From Uliginosibacterium aquaticum (lineage in GTDB: Bacteria > Pseudomonadota > Gammaproteobacteria > Burkholderiales > Rhodocyclaceae), in NCBI RefSeq assembly GCF_012972705.2, contig NZ_JABCSC020000003.1, positions 310,001 through 374,000 of the forward strand: a stretch of 64,000 bases of DNA, read 5' to 3'. This document shows, piece after piece, positions 16,697-25,279 of the stretch. Both the position numbers and the translations under genes were made by a program. The first letter of the stretch is position 1, and each line of letters begins with the position of its first letter. A model generated the notes under the pieces. The model was not told the DNA's origin. It saw only the letters and a list, made by a program, of their open reading frames with translations, and did not search any database.

Positions 16697-18024
16697 GCTG
16701 CATCTCCTGCGGCTTGGCCGGCTTTGCCGGCCATGTAGAAAAGGACGCTGACATAGGCGGCCAGGAGCAGCGCATAGGTGATCAGATAGGCCGTGAGCGA
16801 GATGGCGATGGTGGCGGCCGGGGCCGGGCCGACCAGATCGGCGGTGAGCAGTTCGCCGAACACCAGCCAGGGCTGGCGGCCGATCTCGGTGACATACCAG
16901 CCGGCGAGGGTCGCGACCCAGCCGGAGAAACTCATCGCCGCGAGGAGGCGCAGCAAGGGGCGTGGCAGGGCCTCGGCACGCCCGGCGCGGCGCAGCGCCC
17001 AGACTCCGGCCCAGCTGGCGAACAGCATCAGCACGCCCACCCCGACCATGATCCGGAAGCCCCAGAACAGCGGCGCTACCGGCGGATGGCGGCCTTCGAA
17101 CTCACTGAGCCCGCGGATCTCGCCGGCCATGTCATGGGTCAGGATCAGGCTGGCGAGCTTCGGGATGCCGATCTCGAAATGGTTGCTGCGGGTTTTTTCA
17201 TCCGGCAGGGCGAAGAGCAGCAGCGGTGCGCCGCGCTCGGTCTGCCACACGCCTTCGATCGCGGCGATCTTCTGGGGCTGATGCTTAAGAGTGTTGAGGC
17301 CGTGAAGATCGCCCAGCAGGATCTGCAGCGGGATCAGCAGCGCGGCTGCGAAGAGACCGGTGCGCAGCGCTACGCCGGTAGCGGCGCTGGCCCGTCCGCG
17401 CAGGATCTGCCAGGCCGACAGGCCGGCGATCAGGAAGGCCGCGGTGAGGCCGGAAGCCAGCAGCATATGGCCGAAGCGATACGGGAAGGAGGGGTTGAAG
17501 ATCACCTCCAGCCAGCTCGCTACATGATACTGGCCGCCCTCGACGTAGAAGCCTGCCGGCGTCTGCATCCAGGAATTCAGGGCCAGGATCCAGAACGCCG
17601 AGGCCGTGGTGCCCAGCGCCACCAGCGCCGTGGCGGCCAGGTGCAGGCGCTCGGATACACGGTCATGGCCGAACAGCATCACGCCGAGGAAGGTGGCTTC
17701 GAGGAAGAAGGCGGTGAGCACTTCGTAGCCCAGCAGCGGTCCGGCGATATTGCCGACCCGCTGCATGTAGCCGGGCCAGTTGGTGCCGAACTGGAAGCTC
17801 ATGGTGATGCCCGAGACCACGCCCATTGCGAAAGTCAGCGCGAAGACCTTGGTCCACAGCCGGTAGGCTTCCAGCCAGGCCGTGTCGCGGCTGCGGATCC
17901 AGCGCCAGCGGAAGAACAGCAGTGCCCAGCACAGGGCGATGCTGATGGTGGGAAACAGGATGTGAAAGCTGATGTTGGCCGCGAACTGCAGGCGGGCCAG
18001 GAGGAGGGGGTCGAGGGCGTCCAT
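16693..18024 (-). CDS. cioA: Cytochrome bd ubiquinol oxidase subunit I, short Q-loop CioA type
   Basis: A 443-residue membrane protein carrying haems b558, b595 and d. Visible family residues include the axial His in NISFHILFPT (H21), the acidic pair in GYEVLTAFFLEATFLGVM, and GRQPW near the C-terminus. The region after WILALNSWMQTPAGF and the quinol loop is short, as in cyanide-insensitive oxidases, and the total length is below that of E. coli CydA. It is preceded by a GbsR-type regulator in the same direction (30 bp gap) and overlaps cioB. The FNR/ANR box upstream of the regulator suggests oxygen-dependent control. Confidence 0.92.
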   Translation of the reverse strand: MDALDPLLLARLQFAANISFHILFPTISIALCWALLFFRWRWIRSRDTAWLEAYRLWTKVFALTFAMGVVSGITMSFQFGTNWPGYMQRVGNIAGPLLGYEVLTAFFLEATFLGVMLFGHDRVSERLHLAATALVALGTTASAFWILALNSWMQTPAGFYVEGGQYHVASWLEVIFNPSFPYRFGHMLLASGLTAAFLIAGLSAWQILRGRASAATGVALRTGLFAAALLIPLQILLGDLHGLNTLKHQPQKIAAIEGVWQTERGAPLLLFALPDEKTRSNHFEIGIPKLASLILTHDMAGEIRGLSEFEGRHPPVAPLFWGFRIMVGVGVLMLFASWAGVWALRRAGRAEALPRPLLRLLAAMSFSGWVATLAGWYVTEIGRQPWLVFGELLTADLVGPAPAATIAISLTAYLITYALLLAAYVSVLFYMAGKAGQAAGDAA

Positions 18025-18054
18025 GTCGGTTCTCTGTGCTGCGCTGAAACGGGG

Positions 18055-18612
18055 CTAAGTGCGTGGCTTGGCGCCTGTGGCGCGCTTGATCTTGTCGGTG
18101 AAGTCGAGCAGCTTGTGGACGGTGGAGCCCATGCCCATCAGCTTGCTGAGGGTGGCGCTGTCGAGGCGCTGGATATCGTCGAACCAGTTGGTGAGTTGCT
18201 CGATCAGGCCGTGCATGTCGCGCATGCGCTCCTGGGCGTGGCGATCCTCGGCGCTGGCAGCGTCGTCCATCAGCGCGGCGCGCAGCATCGACAGGGTTGG
18301 CTCGATCTCGCGGCGGCGACGCTCTTCCGCCAGCGTGCGGAACACCTCCCAGGCGTCGCCGGGGGCCTCGAAATACTCGCGCCGGTCGTTCGGAAAATGG
18401 CGCAGACGCACCAGCCGCCAGGCCTGCAGCTCCTTGAGGCCCATGCTGACATTGGAGCGCGAAAACTCCAGTTCCTCGGCGATCTGGTCGGCATTGATCG
18501 GCTCGGCGGAGACGTAGATCAGCGCGTAGATCTGCCCCACGGTGCGGTTGATGCCCCAGCGGGAACCCATCTCGCCGAAGTGCGAAACGAAACTGCGGAC
18601 AAGGGGAGTCAT
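18055..18612 (-). CDS. GbsR/MarR-type winged-helix regulator of the cio operon
   Basis: A 185-residue protein. Residues 15-75 are a MarR/GbsR-like winged helix (GSRWGINRTVGQIYALIYVSAEPINADQIAEELEFSRSNVSMGLKEL with the wing RHFPNDRREYFEAP). The rest is a helical dimerisation segment. It lies 30 bp upstream of cioA on the same strand and probably controls the operon. A perfect FNR-type box starts 21 bp before its ATG, and a TTTCAG-N6-CTGAAA repeat lies further up. A later in-frame ATG at residue 15 is possible but would remove the first helix. Confidence 0.82.
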   Translation of the reverse strand: MTPLVRSFVSHFGEMGSRWGINRTVGQIYALIYVSAEPINADQIAEELEFSRSNVSMGLKELQAWRLVRLRHFPNDRREYFEAPGDAWEVFRTLAEERRRREIEPTLSMLRAALMDDAASAEDRHAQERMRDMHGLIEQLTNWFDDIQRLDSATLSKLMGMGSTVHKLLDFTDKIKRATGAKPRT

Positions 18613-18632
18613 GTCCAGCTCTCTGTTGTTTA

Positions 18633-18646
18633 TTGATCTGGATCAA
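18633..18646. promoter_or_regulatory. Perfect FNR/ANR box upstream of regulator-cioAB
   Basis: TTGATCTGGATCAA matches the FNR/ANR consensus TTGAT-N4-ATCAA exactly. Its centre is 27 bases from the regulator start codon, too close for classical activation at -41.5 of a promoter upstream. Repression, or a transcription start inside the annotated frame, is more likely. Confidence 0.7.
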
Positions 18647-18658
18647 GCCTATCACAAG

Positions 18659-18676
18659 TTTCAGGAATTACTGAAA
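18659..18676. promoter_or_regulatory. Inverted repeat upstream of the FNR box, candidate operator
   Basis: TTTCAG and CTGAAA form a perfect six-base inverted repeat around a six-base AT-rich spacer. It lies 47-64 bases upstream of the GbsR-type regulator start. It may be that regulator's own site or part of the promoter. Confidence 0.4.
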
Positions 18677-18992
18677 ATTGAAAATTCTGCTTTTGCAGGG
18701 CCGGCCTTTTCCGCCGGGGGCCGAGTTGGCGGGGAGCCCATGTGGCCCAAACCGCCTTCGTGACTCCGACTTGTGCGCCATGACAAGCTCGCGCCGGAGC
18801 TGTTTTTCCAAGGCCGGATTCGGCCGCTGGCGCCCGAACAGGCACGGCCTCGTCTGGCGTGGTGGGCCGCTGCTCTGGCGAGCTGGCCTGAAGCGGCTCG
18901 TCCGGGCATGATCGGGCAATGAACTTTGTTCTCCAGCCTGTGTCACACGCCCGGTTAACGCCGTCCTCCCTCTCTTTCCCCGAAAGCTGCTC
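18677..18992. other. Intergenic stretch before the beta-barrel gene
   Basis: About 316 bp without a convincing gene. It includes GC-rich inverted repeats around 18700-18745 and a CT-rich run just before the start at 18993. I see no clear promoter hexamers and no RNA gene. Confidence 0.3.
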
Positions 18993-19871
18993 ATGACCGT
19001 CCGCAAGATTCTCGCCGCCACCTGCCTGTTGTGGGGCGCCTGCGCCCAGGCCCAGATGGCGGGCACCAGCGTGTCGCTGGGCCAGGTCCACCTGAATGAA
19101 GCCAACCTGTCCGGGGGGGGCTCGACTTCGGTGGAAAACACCCAGCTGTCCTTCTCCCACACCGCAGCGATCGGCGCCGGCACCACGTTGGGCCTGCAGC
19201 TGCGCGGCGATCACGAATTCTGGTCTTTCGAGGGCACGCGTGCCGCGCCCTGGCAGGATGTGCAGCGCTTGTCGCTGGGCCTGCCGCTGAGCCGCAGCCT
19301 GTCGGACGGCTGGAGCATGATGCTGACGCCGCGCGCCGAATGGGCCGGTGAGGAGGATGCCAAGAGCAGCGATTCGCTGGCCTGGGGTCTGATCGCGGGC
19401 GCCAACAAGCAGTTCGGTCAGGGCCAGCGCATCGGCTTCGGTCTGACAGCCTCGCGCACCCTGGACAAGGACACCGAGTTCTTCCCCTTCGTGATGGTCG
19501 ACTGGCGCTTTAACGAGCAATGGCGCCTGTTCAACCCGCTGGGCCTGGGCCTGTCCGGGCCGGCTGGCCTCGAGCTGGCTTATCGCGTGACGCCTGGCGT
19601 GGAACTGGGCCTGGGCGGCTCCTGGCGTAATTCGCGCTTCCGCCTCGCCGAAGACAATGCCTTCTCGGCCGGCGGTGTCGGTCAGCTGAGCTATGTGCCG
19701 GTGTTCCTGCACCTGTCCTGGAAGCCGGTGCCGGTGTTCAGCCTGGATGCCTACGCCGGCATGATGCTCAATGGCCGCCTCAAGGTTGAAGATCGCGATG
19801 GCAACGATGTGAGCACCCAGTACATGGACAACACGCCGTCCTTCGGGCTGGCCGCGAGCTTCCGTTTCTAG
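18993..19871 (+). CDS. Outer-membrane beta-barrel protein, DUF6268-like
   Basis: A 292-residue protein with a signal peptide ending in CAQAQ (about residue 21), alternating polar/hydrophobic strands throughout, and a terminal ASFRF ending in phenylalanine, the signal for outer-membrane barrel insertion. The count of strand-like segments fits a 10-14 strand barrel. It converges on the last gene of the exopolysaccharide operon. That operon lacks a visible OPX exporter, so this barrel is a candidate outer-membrane partner; that link is inference only. The DUF assignment is from general resemblance. Confidence 0.65.
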   Translation: MTVRKILAATCLLWGACAQAQMAGTSVSLGQVHLNEANLSGGGSTSVENTQLSFSHTAAIGAGTTLGLQLRGDHEFWSFEGTRAAPWQDVQRLSLGLPLSRSLSDGWSMMLTPRAEWAGEEDAKSSDSLAWGLIAGANKQFGQGQRIGFGLTASRTLDKDTEFFPFVMVDWRFNEQWRLFNPLGLGLSGPAGLELAYRVTPGVELGLGGSWRNSRFRLAEDNAFSAGGVGQLSYVPVFLHLSWKPVPVFSLDAYAGMMLNGRLKVEDRDGNDVSTQYMDNTPSFGLAASFRF

Positions 19872-19909
19872 GATGCTGGGCGGTTGAGGCTCCGCCGCGG
19901 GTGAGCCGC

Positions 19910-22081
19910 TCAGGCCTCGCTGATCGCCGGCTGCATGGCCAGCCCGCTTGCGGTGGGGCCGGGCGGTGAAGTCACGTTGTTGAAGACCAGGCCGAGGATG
20001 CGCCCGCGCGCACGCCGCAGGCGCCGCAGCGAACGCGCTGAGAGCGGGTGCACGGTGTCGCGGGCCCGCACTACCAGCAGGCAGCGGGTGCACAGCGGGG
20101 CCAGGGCCAGCGCATCGCTGACCGGTGCCAGCGGTGGTGAATCAATGATGATGTTGGCGTAACGGGTGGATAGCTGCGCGAGCAGCTCCACCATGCGCGG
20201 CGATTGCAGCGCTTCGAGCGGTTCCGTCAGGGGCAGGCCGGCCGGCATCACATCCAGATCGCTGCCGATCAGGCGATGGATGCAGCGTTCCACCGCTACC
20301 CCCAGTTGCAGATGATTGCCCAGGCCCGGCAGCTCGCGTTGAACGCCGAGCTGTTCAGTCAGGCCGGCGCGGCGCAGGTCGGCATCGATCAGCAGGCACG
20401 GCCCGGTCTGCGCCATGGCGAGTGCCAGATTGGCGCTGATGGTGCTTTTGCCTTCACCGGCGACGCTGGAGGTGATCAGGGTGCGCCGGCAGCTGAGGTC
20501 CAGATCGGCCAGCAATATGCTTGAGCGCAGGCTGCGGATGCTCTCGGCGAGGCGGCTCAACGGTGCGTCCACCTGAACCGTGGCCAGGCTGCGGACCCAG
20601 GGCAGCGACACCCAGGGCAGTTCGGCGAGCACCGGGTGGGCAAAGCGTCGCTCGGCCTCGCTGGCGCTGAATACACCGAGCGCCAGGCGATCGCGCAGGA
20701 TGGCGAACAGCGCTGCGAGCAGCAGGCCCAGCACACCAGCGGCGAGGATCAGGCGTGGCCGGTTCGGGCTCACCGGGCGCAGCTGAGGGCTTGCCGACTG
20801 GATCAGGCGGGCCGGATCGCCGCGCAGATCGTGCTGGGCGCTGACTTCCTTGTTCCGCACGCTGAAGCGCGCGTGATGACTGCGGTCGCTGGCGACCTGA
20901 CGCTCCAGCGCGGCCAGCGCCGCTTCATCGCGATTGAGCCGCTGCACCACGGCGCGGGCGCTGTCGAGTTCGGCCTGCAGCATGCGTTCGCTGGCACGGG
21001 CGCGCTGGGCGTCCGCCTCCAGCCCGGCCAGGGCCACGCTGATCAGGTTGTTCAGGCGCTCCTCGGCGGAGGCCAGCTCGGCCGCGGCTTCGCGTAGGCG
21101 CGGATGCTCGCTGCCGTAGCGCTCTTGCAGGCGGGCCAGATTCTGGCGGGCCAGATCGCTTACGCCGCGCGCGCTCTGCACATCGGCATTGCCCAGCACA
21201 CCGGGCAGGCGCGCACGCTCGTCGGGCGCGGCAGTGCGGGCCTGTTCCCAGGCGCTCTCGGCACTGATCCGGCGGCTGCGGGCGCTGGCCAGCTGGATGC
21301 CCAGATCGGTGATGCGCTGGGCGACGAGGGCCTGGCCGTTGCCGCCCAGATCCACCAGCCCACGTCGTTCGCGAAAGGCCTGCAGGGCGCGTTCCGAGGA
21401 CTTGAGGCTCTGCAGTTGCTGTGCTTCGTGCTGGCTGAGGACTTCGCCGGCCTGCTCGGCATTCAGGATGCGGGTTTCGAGCAGGGCGCCGAGATAGTTG
21501 TCCACCACGCCATTGGCCACCCGCGCGGCTAGCGCCGGATCGGCCGCATAGAAGCGGATCGCCAGCAGCTGGCTCTTGCCCACCGGCGCCACCTGCAAGC
21601 GGCTGGCATAGTGCTGCCAGGTCGCCTCGGCGAGCAGTTCAGGGGTCCATTCGATGGCTTCCGGGGTCTTGCCGATGAGCCCCAGCAGGCGGGCGCGCAG
21701 GCCGGGGCGGGCACGGCGCGGATCGAACTCGGCCTCGTCCCACAGCTTGAGGCTGTCCACCACGCGCAGGCCCAGGCTGCGCGAGCCGAGGTATTCCGCC
21801 TGGGTTACGAAATGACTGCGCCCGCCCTGCACTTCGCTGAGATCGTCGAGGGCCAGTAGCTGCCCCGGGTTGTCGCCGATCAGCAGCAGGGCCTCGGCTT
21901 CGTGCAGCGGCGTCATGAGCAGGCTGGCGAGGCCCGCCAGTACCGCCAGCAGGGCGCCAGCCGCCAGCACCTGCCATTTGCGGCTGCGGATGCTGTGCCA
22001 GTAGTCGAGCAGCTCCGGCCTGCCGGGCAGGGCACGCGGACTGTGCTCGAAGCGAAGATAGCGTGGCTCGAATGCCGGCAT
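19910..22081 (-). CDS. Polysaccharide co-polymerase with BY-kinase-like ATPase domain (Wzc/GumC-like)
   Basis: A 723-residue protein. It has an N-terminal Wzz domain with TM1 (about 38-56), a long periplasmic coiled-coil region (ERALQAFRERR, RLQERYGSEHPRLREAA), and the Pro-rich TM2 region near 440-465. The cytoplasmic ATPase has Walker A SSVAGEGKST (about 537-546), Walker A-prime LLIDADLRR (about 560) and Walker B IIIDSPP. The C-terminus ends SGLAMQPAISEA and lacks the tyrosine cluster that Wzc kinases phosphorylate. It should set chain length and polymerisation of the Wzy polymer. It is the last gene of the operon. ATP binding looks intact; tyrosine autophosphorylation is doubtful. Confidence 0.85.
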   Translation of the reverse strand: MPAFEPRYLRFEHSPRALPGRPELLDYWHSIRSRKWQVLAAGALLAVLAGLASLLMTPLHEAEALLLIGDNPGQLLALDDLSEVQGGRSHFVTQAEYLGSRSLGLRVVDSLKLWDEAEFDPRRARPGLRARLLGLIGKTPEAIEWTPELLAEATWQHYASRLQVAPVGKSQLLAIRFYAADPALAARVANGVVDNYLGALLETRILNAEQAGEVLSQHEAQQLQSLKSSERALQAFRERRGLVDLGGNGQALVAQRITDLGIQLASARSRRISAESAWEQARTAAPDERARLPGVLGNADVQSARGVSDLARQNLARLQERYGSEHPRLREAAAELASAEERLNNLISVALAGLEADAQRARASERMLQAELDSARAVVQRLNRDEAALAALERQVASDRSHHARFSVRNKEVSAQHDLRGDPARLIQSASPQLRPVSPNRPRLILAAGVLGLLLAALFAILRDRLALGVFSASEAERRFAHPVLAELPWVSLPWVRSLATVQVDAPLSRLAESIRSLRSSILLADLDLSCRRTLITSSVAGEGKSTISANLALAMAQTGPCLLIDADLRRAGLTEQLGVQRELPGLGNHLQLGVAVERCIHRLIGSDLDVMPAGLPLTEPLEALQSPRMVELLAQLSTRYANIIIDSPPLAPVSDALALAPLCTRCLLVVRARDTVHPLSARSLRRLRRARGRILGLVFNNVTSPPGPTASGLAMQPAISEA

Positions 22082-22091
22082 CGGGGTAGGC

Positions 22092-23138
22092 CTAGCGCCT
22101 GCGGGCGTGCAGCTGACGGGTGAGGGGTTGCTCCAGCCAGAAATACAGCAGGGCAGCGAAGAAGCAGGCAGCAATCACGCTGAGGCTGCCGCCGAGGATC
22201 ACAACGGTCAGCTGCTCGCCGCCACCGGACTTGAGCAGGCGTGCCAGCGCGATCATGACGAAGGCGTGACTCAGATAGAGCGTGTAGGAGGCGTCACCCA
22301 TGCGGCTTAGCCAGGCGCCGGCGCGGCCTTCGCAGAAGCTGCCGGAGAGGCTGCAGGCCACCACCAGCAGGGCCGGCAGGCCCCAGGTCCACCAGCGGTA
22401 GGTGTCGGCCAGGCCGCCGGTGTATTCGCCGCCGAACAGGCGGGTGGCAAACAGGAAGCACAGGCCGGCCAGGGTCAGCAGGGCGGGGCGCCAGGCGAGC
22501 GGGATGCGCAGACCGGATGCTCCCAGCAGCAGACCGAAACCGAACTCGATGATCAGCGGGCTGCTGTACCAGGACTGGGCATGCTGCAGGCCGGCCAGCC
22601 CTGCCAGCGCCGGCACCCCCAGCATGAGTACGGCGATGCAGACGGGCCGCCAGCGTACGCGCGGAAAGAGCAGGGTCAGGCTGCACAGGGCATAGAAGTA
22701 CATCTCGTAGACCAGCGTCCAGGCCACGCCCATGACCAGTGGATCCTCGCGCGCAATCCCCGGCAGCAGGAAGATCGACGACAGAAAGCGCGGCAGGGAG
22801 TATTCGAGCGAGCGGAAGGCCAGGCCGCTGCTCCACAGCAGCAGGATCAGGCACAGGAAGGACCAGTAGATCGGGAAGATGCGGCGGATCCGGCGGCGCA
22901 TGAAATCCCCGGCCCTGACTTCGGGCGAGAAGCCGCGCGTGCTGTGCCACATCACATAGCCGCTGATCACGAAGAAGATGTCGACGCCGCAGGCGCCTAC
23001 CGTAGTGATGAACTTGGGCAGCATCACCAGCGGGCTGGCGTGCAGCTCTTCGAGCACATGGTGGATCAACACCAGCAGCGCGGCGACAAAGCGCAGCTGC
23101 TGCAGGCCGATGAGTTGATCACGGGCCGGGCTGATCAT
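22092..23138 (-). CDS. Acyltransferase 3 family membrane protein (first of three)
   Basis: A 348-residue polytopic protein with the acyltransferase-3 hallmarks: LRFVAALLVLIHHV near the N-terminus with the conserved histidine, GVDIFFVISGYVM, and RRIRRIFPIYW. About ten helices follow. These proteins transfer acetyl or succinyl groups to polysaccharide hydroxyls across the inner membrane. Its ATG overlaps the stop of the upstream glycosyltransferase (ATGA). Confidence 0.85.
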   Translation of the reverse strand: MISPARDQLIGLQQLRFVAALLVLIHHVLEELHASPLVMLPKFITTVGACGVDIFFVISGYVMWHSTRGFSPEVRAGDFMRRRIRRIFPIYWSFLCLILLLWSSGLAFRSLEYSLPRFLSSIFLLPGIAREDPLVMGVAWTLVYEMYFYALCSLTLLFPRVRWRPVCIAVLMLGVPALAGLAGLQHAQSWYSSPLIIEFGFGLLLGASGLRIPLAWRPALLTLAGLCFLFATRLFGGEYTGGLADTYRWWTWGLPALLVVACSLSGSFCEGRAGAWLSRMGDASYTLYLSHAFVMIALARLLKSGGGEQLTVVILGGSLSVIAACFFAALLYFWLEQPLTRQLHARRR

Positions 23139-24250
23139 GCTGGGGCGTATGTCTCGGCCAGTTGCTGGAAGCGCTGGCGGAACTGGGCATGTCCAAAGCG
23201 CTCGGCATTGCGCCGGCAGGCCAGTGGATCGAAGCCGGCGCCGGCCTCGAAGGCCTCCACTGCGGCGCAGATCGCGTCCACATCCTGGCGCGCAAAGAAC
23301 AGGCCGGTGTGCTCGGCCGGATCTCCGGTGGCAATCACTGTTTCGAGTGCCCCGCCGCGCCCGAAGGCAATCACCGGAGTGCCACAGGCCTGGGCTTCGA
23401 CCGGCGTGATGCCGAAATCCTCCTCGGCTGCGAAGACGAAGCCGCGCGCGCGCTGCATGTGATCGCGCAGCACCTCGAAGCTCTGGTAGCCGAGCAGGCT
23501 TACATTGGGAGTGGCGAGGGCGCGGCATTTCTCGAATTCGGGCCCGTCACCGATCATCACCAGGCGGCGTCCGGGCATCCTGGCGAAGGCTTCGACGATC
23601 AGCGGCATCTTCTTGTAGGGCACCATGCGCGAGGCGGCGAGATAGAAGTCCTCCTTGTCGCCGCCCAGGGCAAAGCCGGAGACATCCACCGGTGGATGCA
23701 GCACCGCTGCCTCGCGCCCATACACCTTGCGGATGCGTTTGGCGATGAAGGCTGAGTTGGCGATGAAGTGATCCACCCCGTTGGCTGTGCGTACATCCCA
23801 CAAGCGCATGTAGTGCAGCAACGCGCGCACGATCCAGGCCTTGAGGCCGCTGGTGAGGCCGGATTCCTGCAGGTATTGATGCTGCAGATCCCAGGCATAG
23901 CGGATCGGTGAGTGGCAGTAGCAGATGTGGGTCTGGTTCGGCCCGGTGAGCACGCCCTTGGCCACTGCATGGCTGCTGGAGATGATCAGCTCATAGGCCG
24001 ACAGATCGAGCTGCTCCATGGCCAGCGGCATCAGTGGCAGGTAGTGGCGAAACCACTTGCGCGCGCGCGGCAGCTTCTGGATGAAGCTGGTGACTGGCGT
24101 GCGCCCGCCGAGAAAGGCGCGCTGATTGTCCGGCAGAAAATCCGCTACCGCGAAAAGGTCGGCCTCCGGGTAGAGGGTGAGCAGCTGCTCGACAACTTTC
24201 TCGCTGCCGGCGTAAGTGGCCAGCCATTCATGGACGATGGCTATCTTCAT
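23135..24250 (-). CDS. GT4-family glycosyltransferase
   Basis: A 371-residue GT-B enzyme. The N-terminal domain starts MKIAIVHEWLATYAGSEKVVEQL. The C-terminal nucleotide-sugar domain has YLAASRMVPYKKMPLIVEAF, LVMIGDGPE and the EX7E motif region EEDFGITPVEAQACGTPVIAFG. The N-terminal style resembles mannosyl/fucosyl-type transferases of exopolysaccharide clusters. It adds one sugar to the undecaprenyl-linked repeat unit on the cytoplasmic face. Donor and linkage are unknown. Confidence 0.88.
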   Translation of the reverse strand: MKIAIVHEWLATYAGSEKVVEQLLTLYPEADLFAVADFLPDNQRAFLGGRTPVTSFIQKLPRARKWFRHYLPLMPLAMEQLDLSAYELIISSSHAVAKGVLTGPNQTHICYCHSPIRYAWDLQHQYLQESGLTSGLKAWIVRALLHYMRLWDVRTANGVDHFIANSAFIAKRIRKVYGREAAVLHPPVDVSGFALGGDKEDFYLAASRMVPYKKMPLIVEAFARMPGRRLVMIGDGPEFEKCRALATPNVSLLGYQSFEVLRDHMQRARGFVFAAEEDFGITPVEAQACGTPVIAFGRGGALETVIATGDPAEHTGLFFARQDVDAICAAVEAFEAGAGFDPLACRRNAERFGHAQFRQRFQQLAETYAPA

Positions 24251-24265
24251 GACACTCTCCTGAGC

Positions 24266-25279
24266 TCAGCCGAGGCCGAGCAGGCGGTTGATATTCCAGC
24301 GTCGTGCCAGTGCCGCCAGCGCGAGCGGAACGCCGATGCCCAGCAATAGCTGGCTGGGCAGGATCAGCCACAGGGCTTCGATGTGCAGCAGCTTGACCAA
24401 AGCAATCCGGGTGCCTGCCACGATCAGTACATGCAGCACGTAGATGCTCATGGAGAATTGGCCCAGGCATTGCAACCAACTCAGGTGCTGGCCCCAGCAG
24501 CGGCAGGCGAGGATCACGGCGCCCACCCCGGCCAGGGTGGCGGGCAGAATCGGGAGATTGAGGCCGGGCGCGTCGCCGTGGTCCTGCACCAGAATGGAGA
24601 CCGTGCCGCAGGCCAGCAGCAGCAGCGGCACCAGCACGGGCGCGGCGCGACGCAGGGCGGCCTCGCCTGGCCACAGCGGGGCATTGCCGAGGAGGCAGCC
24701 GGCGAAGTAGGCCCAGGCTGGCATGGCGGTCCACACCAGGATGCTGGCGCTCTCTGGCCAAGCCCACAGGGCGGCGAGCGACAGCGCGCTGGCCGCACCC
24801 AGGCACAGGCTGCGCGGGATGCGCTGGCTGAACAGGGCGCACAGGTGCAGCAGGAACAGGGCATAGAGAAACCAGAACTGGGCCGGCGGCTGCCACAGAA
24901 AGGAAATCAGGCGCTGCGCGTCGAAGGGGTACTGATGGTTGGTGTAGGCCGAGCCCAGATGGTTGGCGAGGCTCTGCAGGAAGCCCCACAGGAAATAAGG
25001 CCACACCACGCCGATCAGGGTGGCCTGGAGGAAGCGTCCGCTGCCCTTGGCGAGTCGTGCGTCCACGAGACTGCCGGCCAGCCAGAAGAACAGCGGCATG
25101 TGAAAGCTGTAGATCGCGTAGAACAGGTGAGCGCCGAAGCCGCTTCGCTCGATGAGGCCGGCGTCGCGCAGGCCACCGAGGATGTGGCCCAGCACCACCA
25201 GTAAGATACCGATGCCGCGCGCGGCATCCAGCCAAGCGAGGCGTGCGGGCGTGGCAGAGTGCGTTTCAGGGGGCGCCAT
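24266..25279 (-). CDS. Acyltransferase 3 family membrane protein (second of three)
   Basis: A 337-residue membrane protein starting with LAWLDAARGIGILLVVLGHI, the OafA/WecH-type first helix with the conserved histidine, then YSFHMPLFFWLAGSL. Helices continue to the C-terminus. It probably O-acylates the exopolysaccharide repeat. The first 14 bases overlap the end of the next acyltransferase gene upstream. A functional difference from the other two cannot be told from sequence. Confidence 0.83.
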   Translation of the reverse strand: MAPPETHSATPARLAWLDAARGIGILLVVLGHILGGLRDAGLIERSGFGAHLFYAIYSFHMPLFFWLAGSLVDARLAKGSGRFLQATLIGVVWPYFLWGFLQSLANHLGSAYTNHQYPFDAQRLISFLWQPPAQFWFLYALFLLHLCALFSQRIPRSLCLGAASALSLAALWAWPESASILVWTAMPAWAYFAGCLLGNAPLWPGEAALRRAAPVLVPLLLLACGTVSILVQDHGDAPGLNLPILPATLAGVGAVILACRCWGQHLSWLQCLGQFSMSIYVLHVLIVAGTRIALVKLLHIEALWLILPSQLLLGIGVPLALAALARRWNINRLLGLG

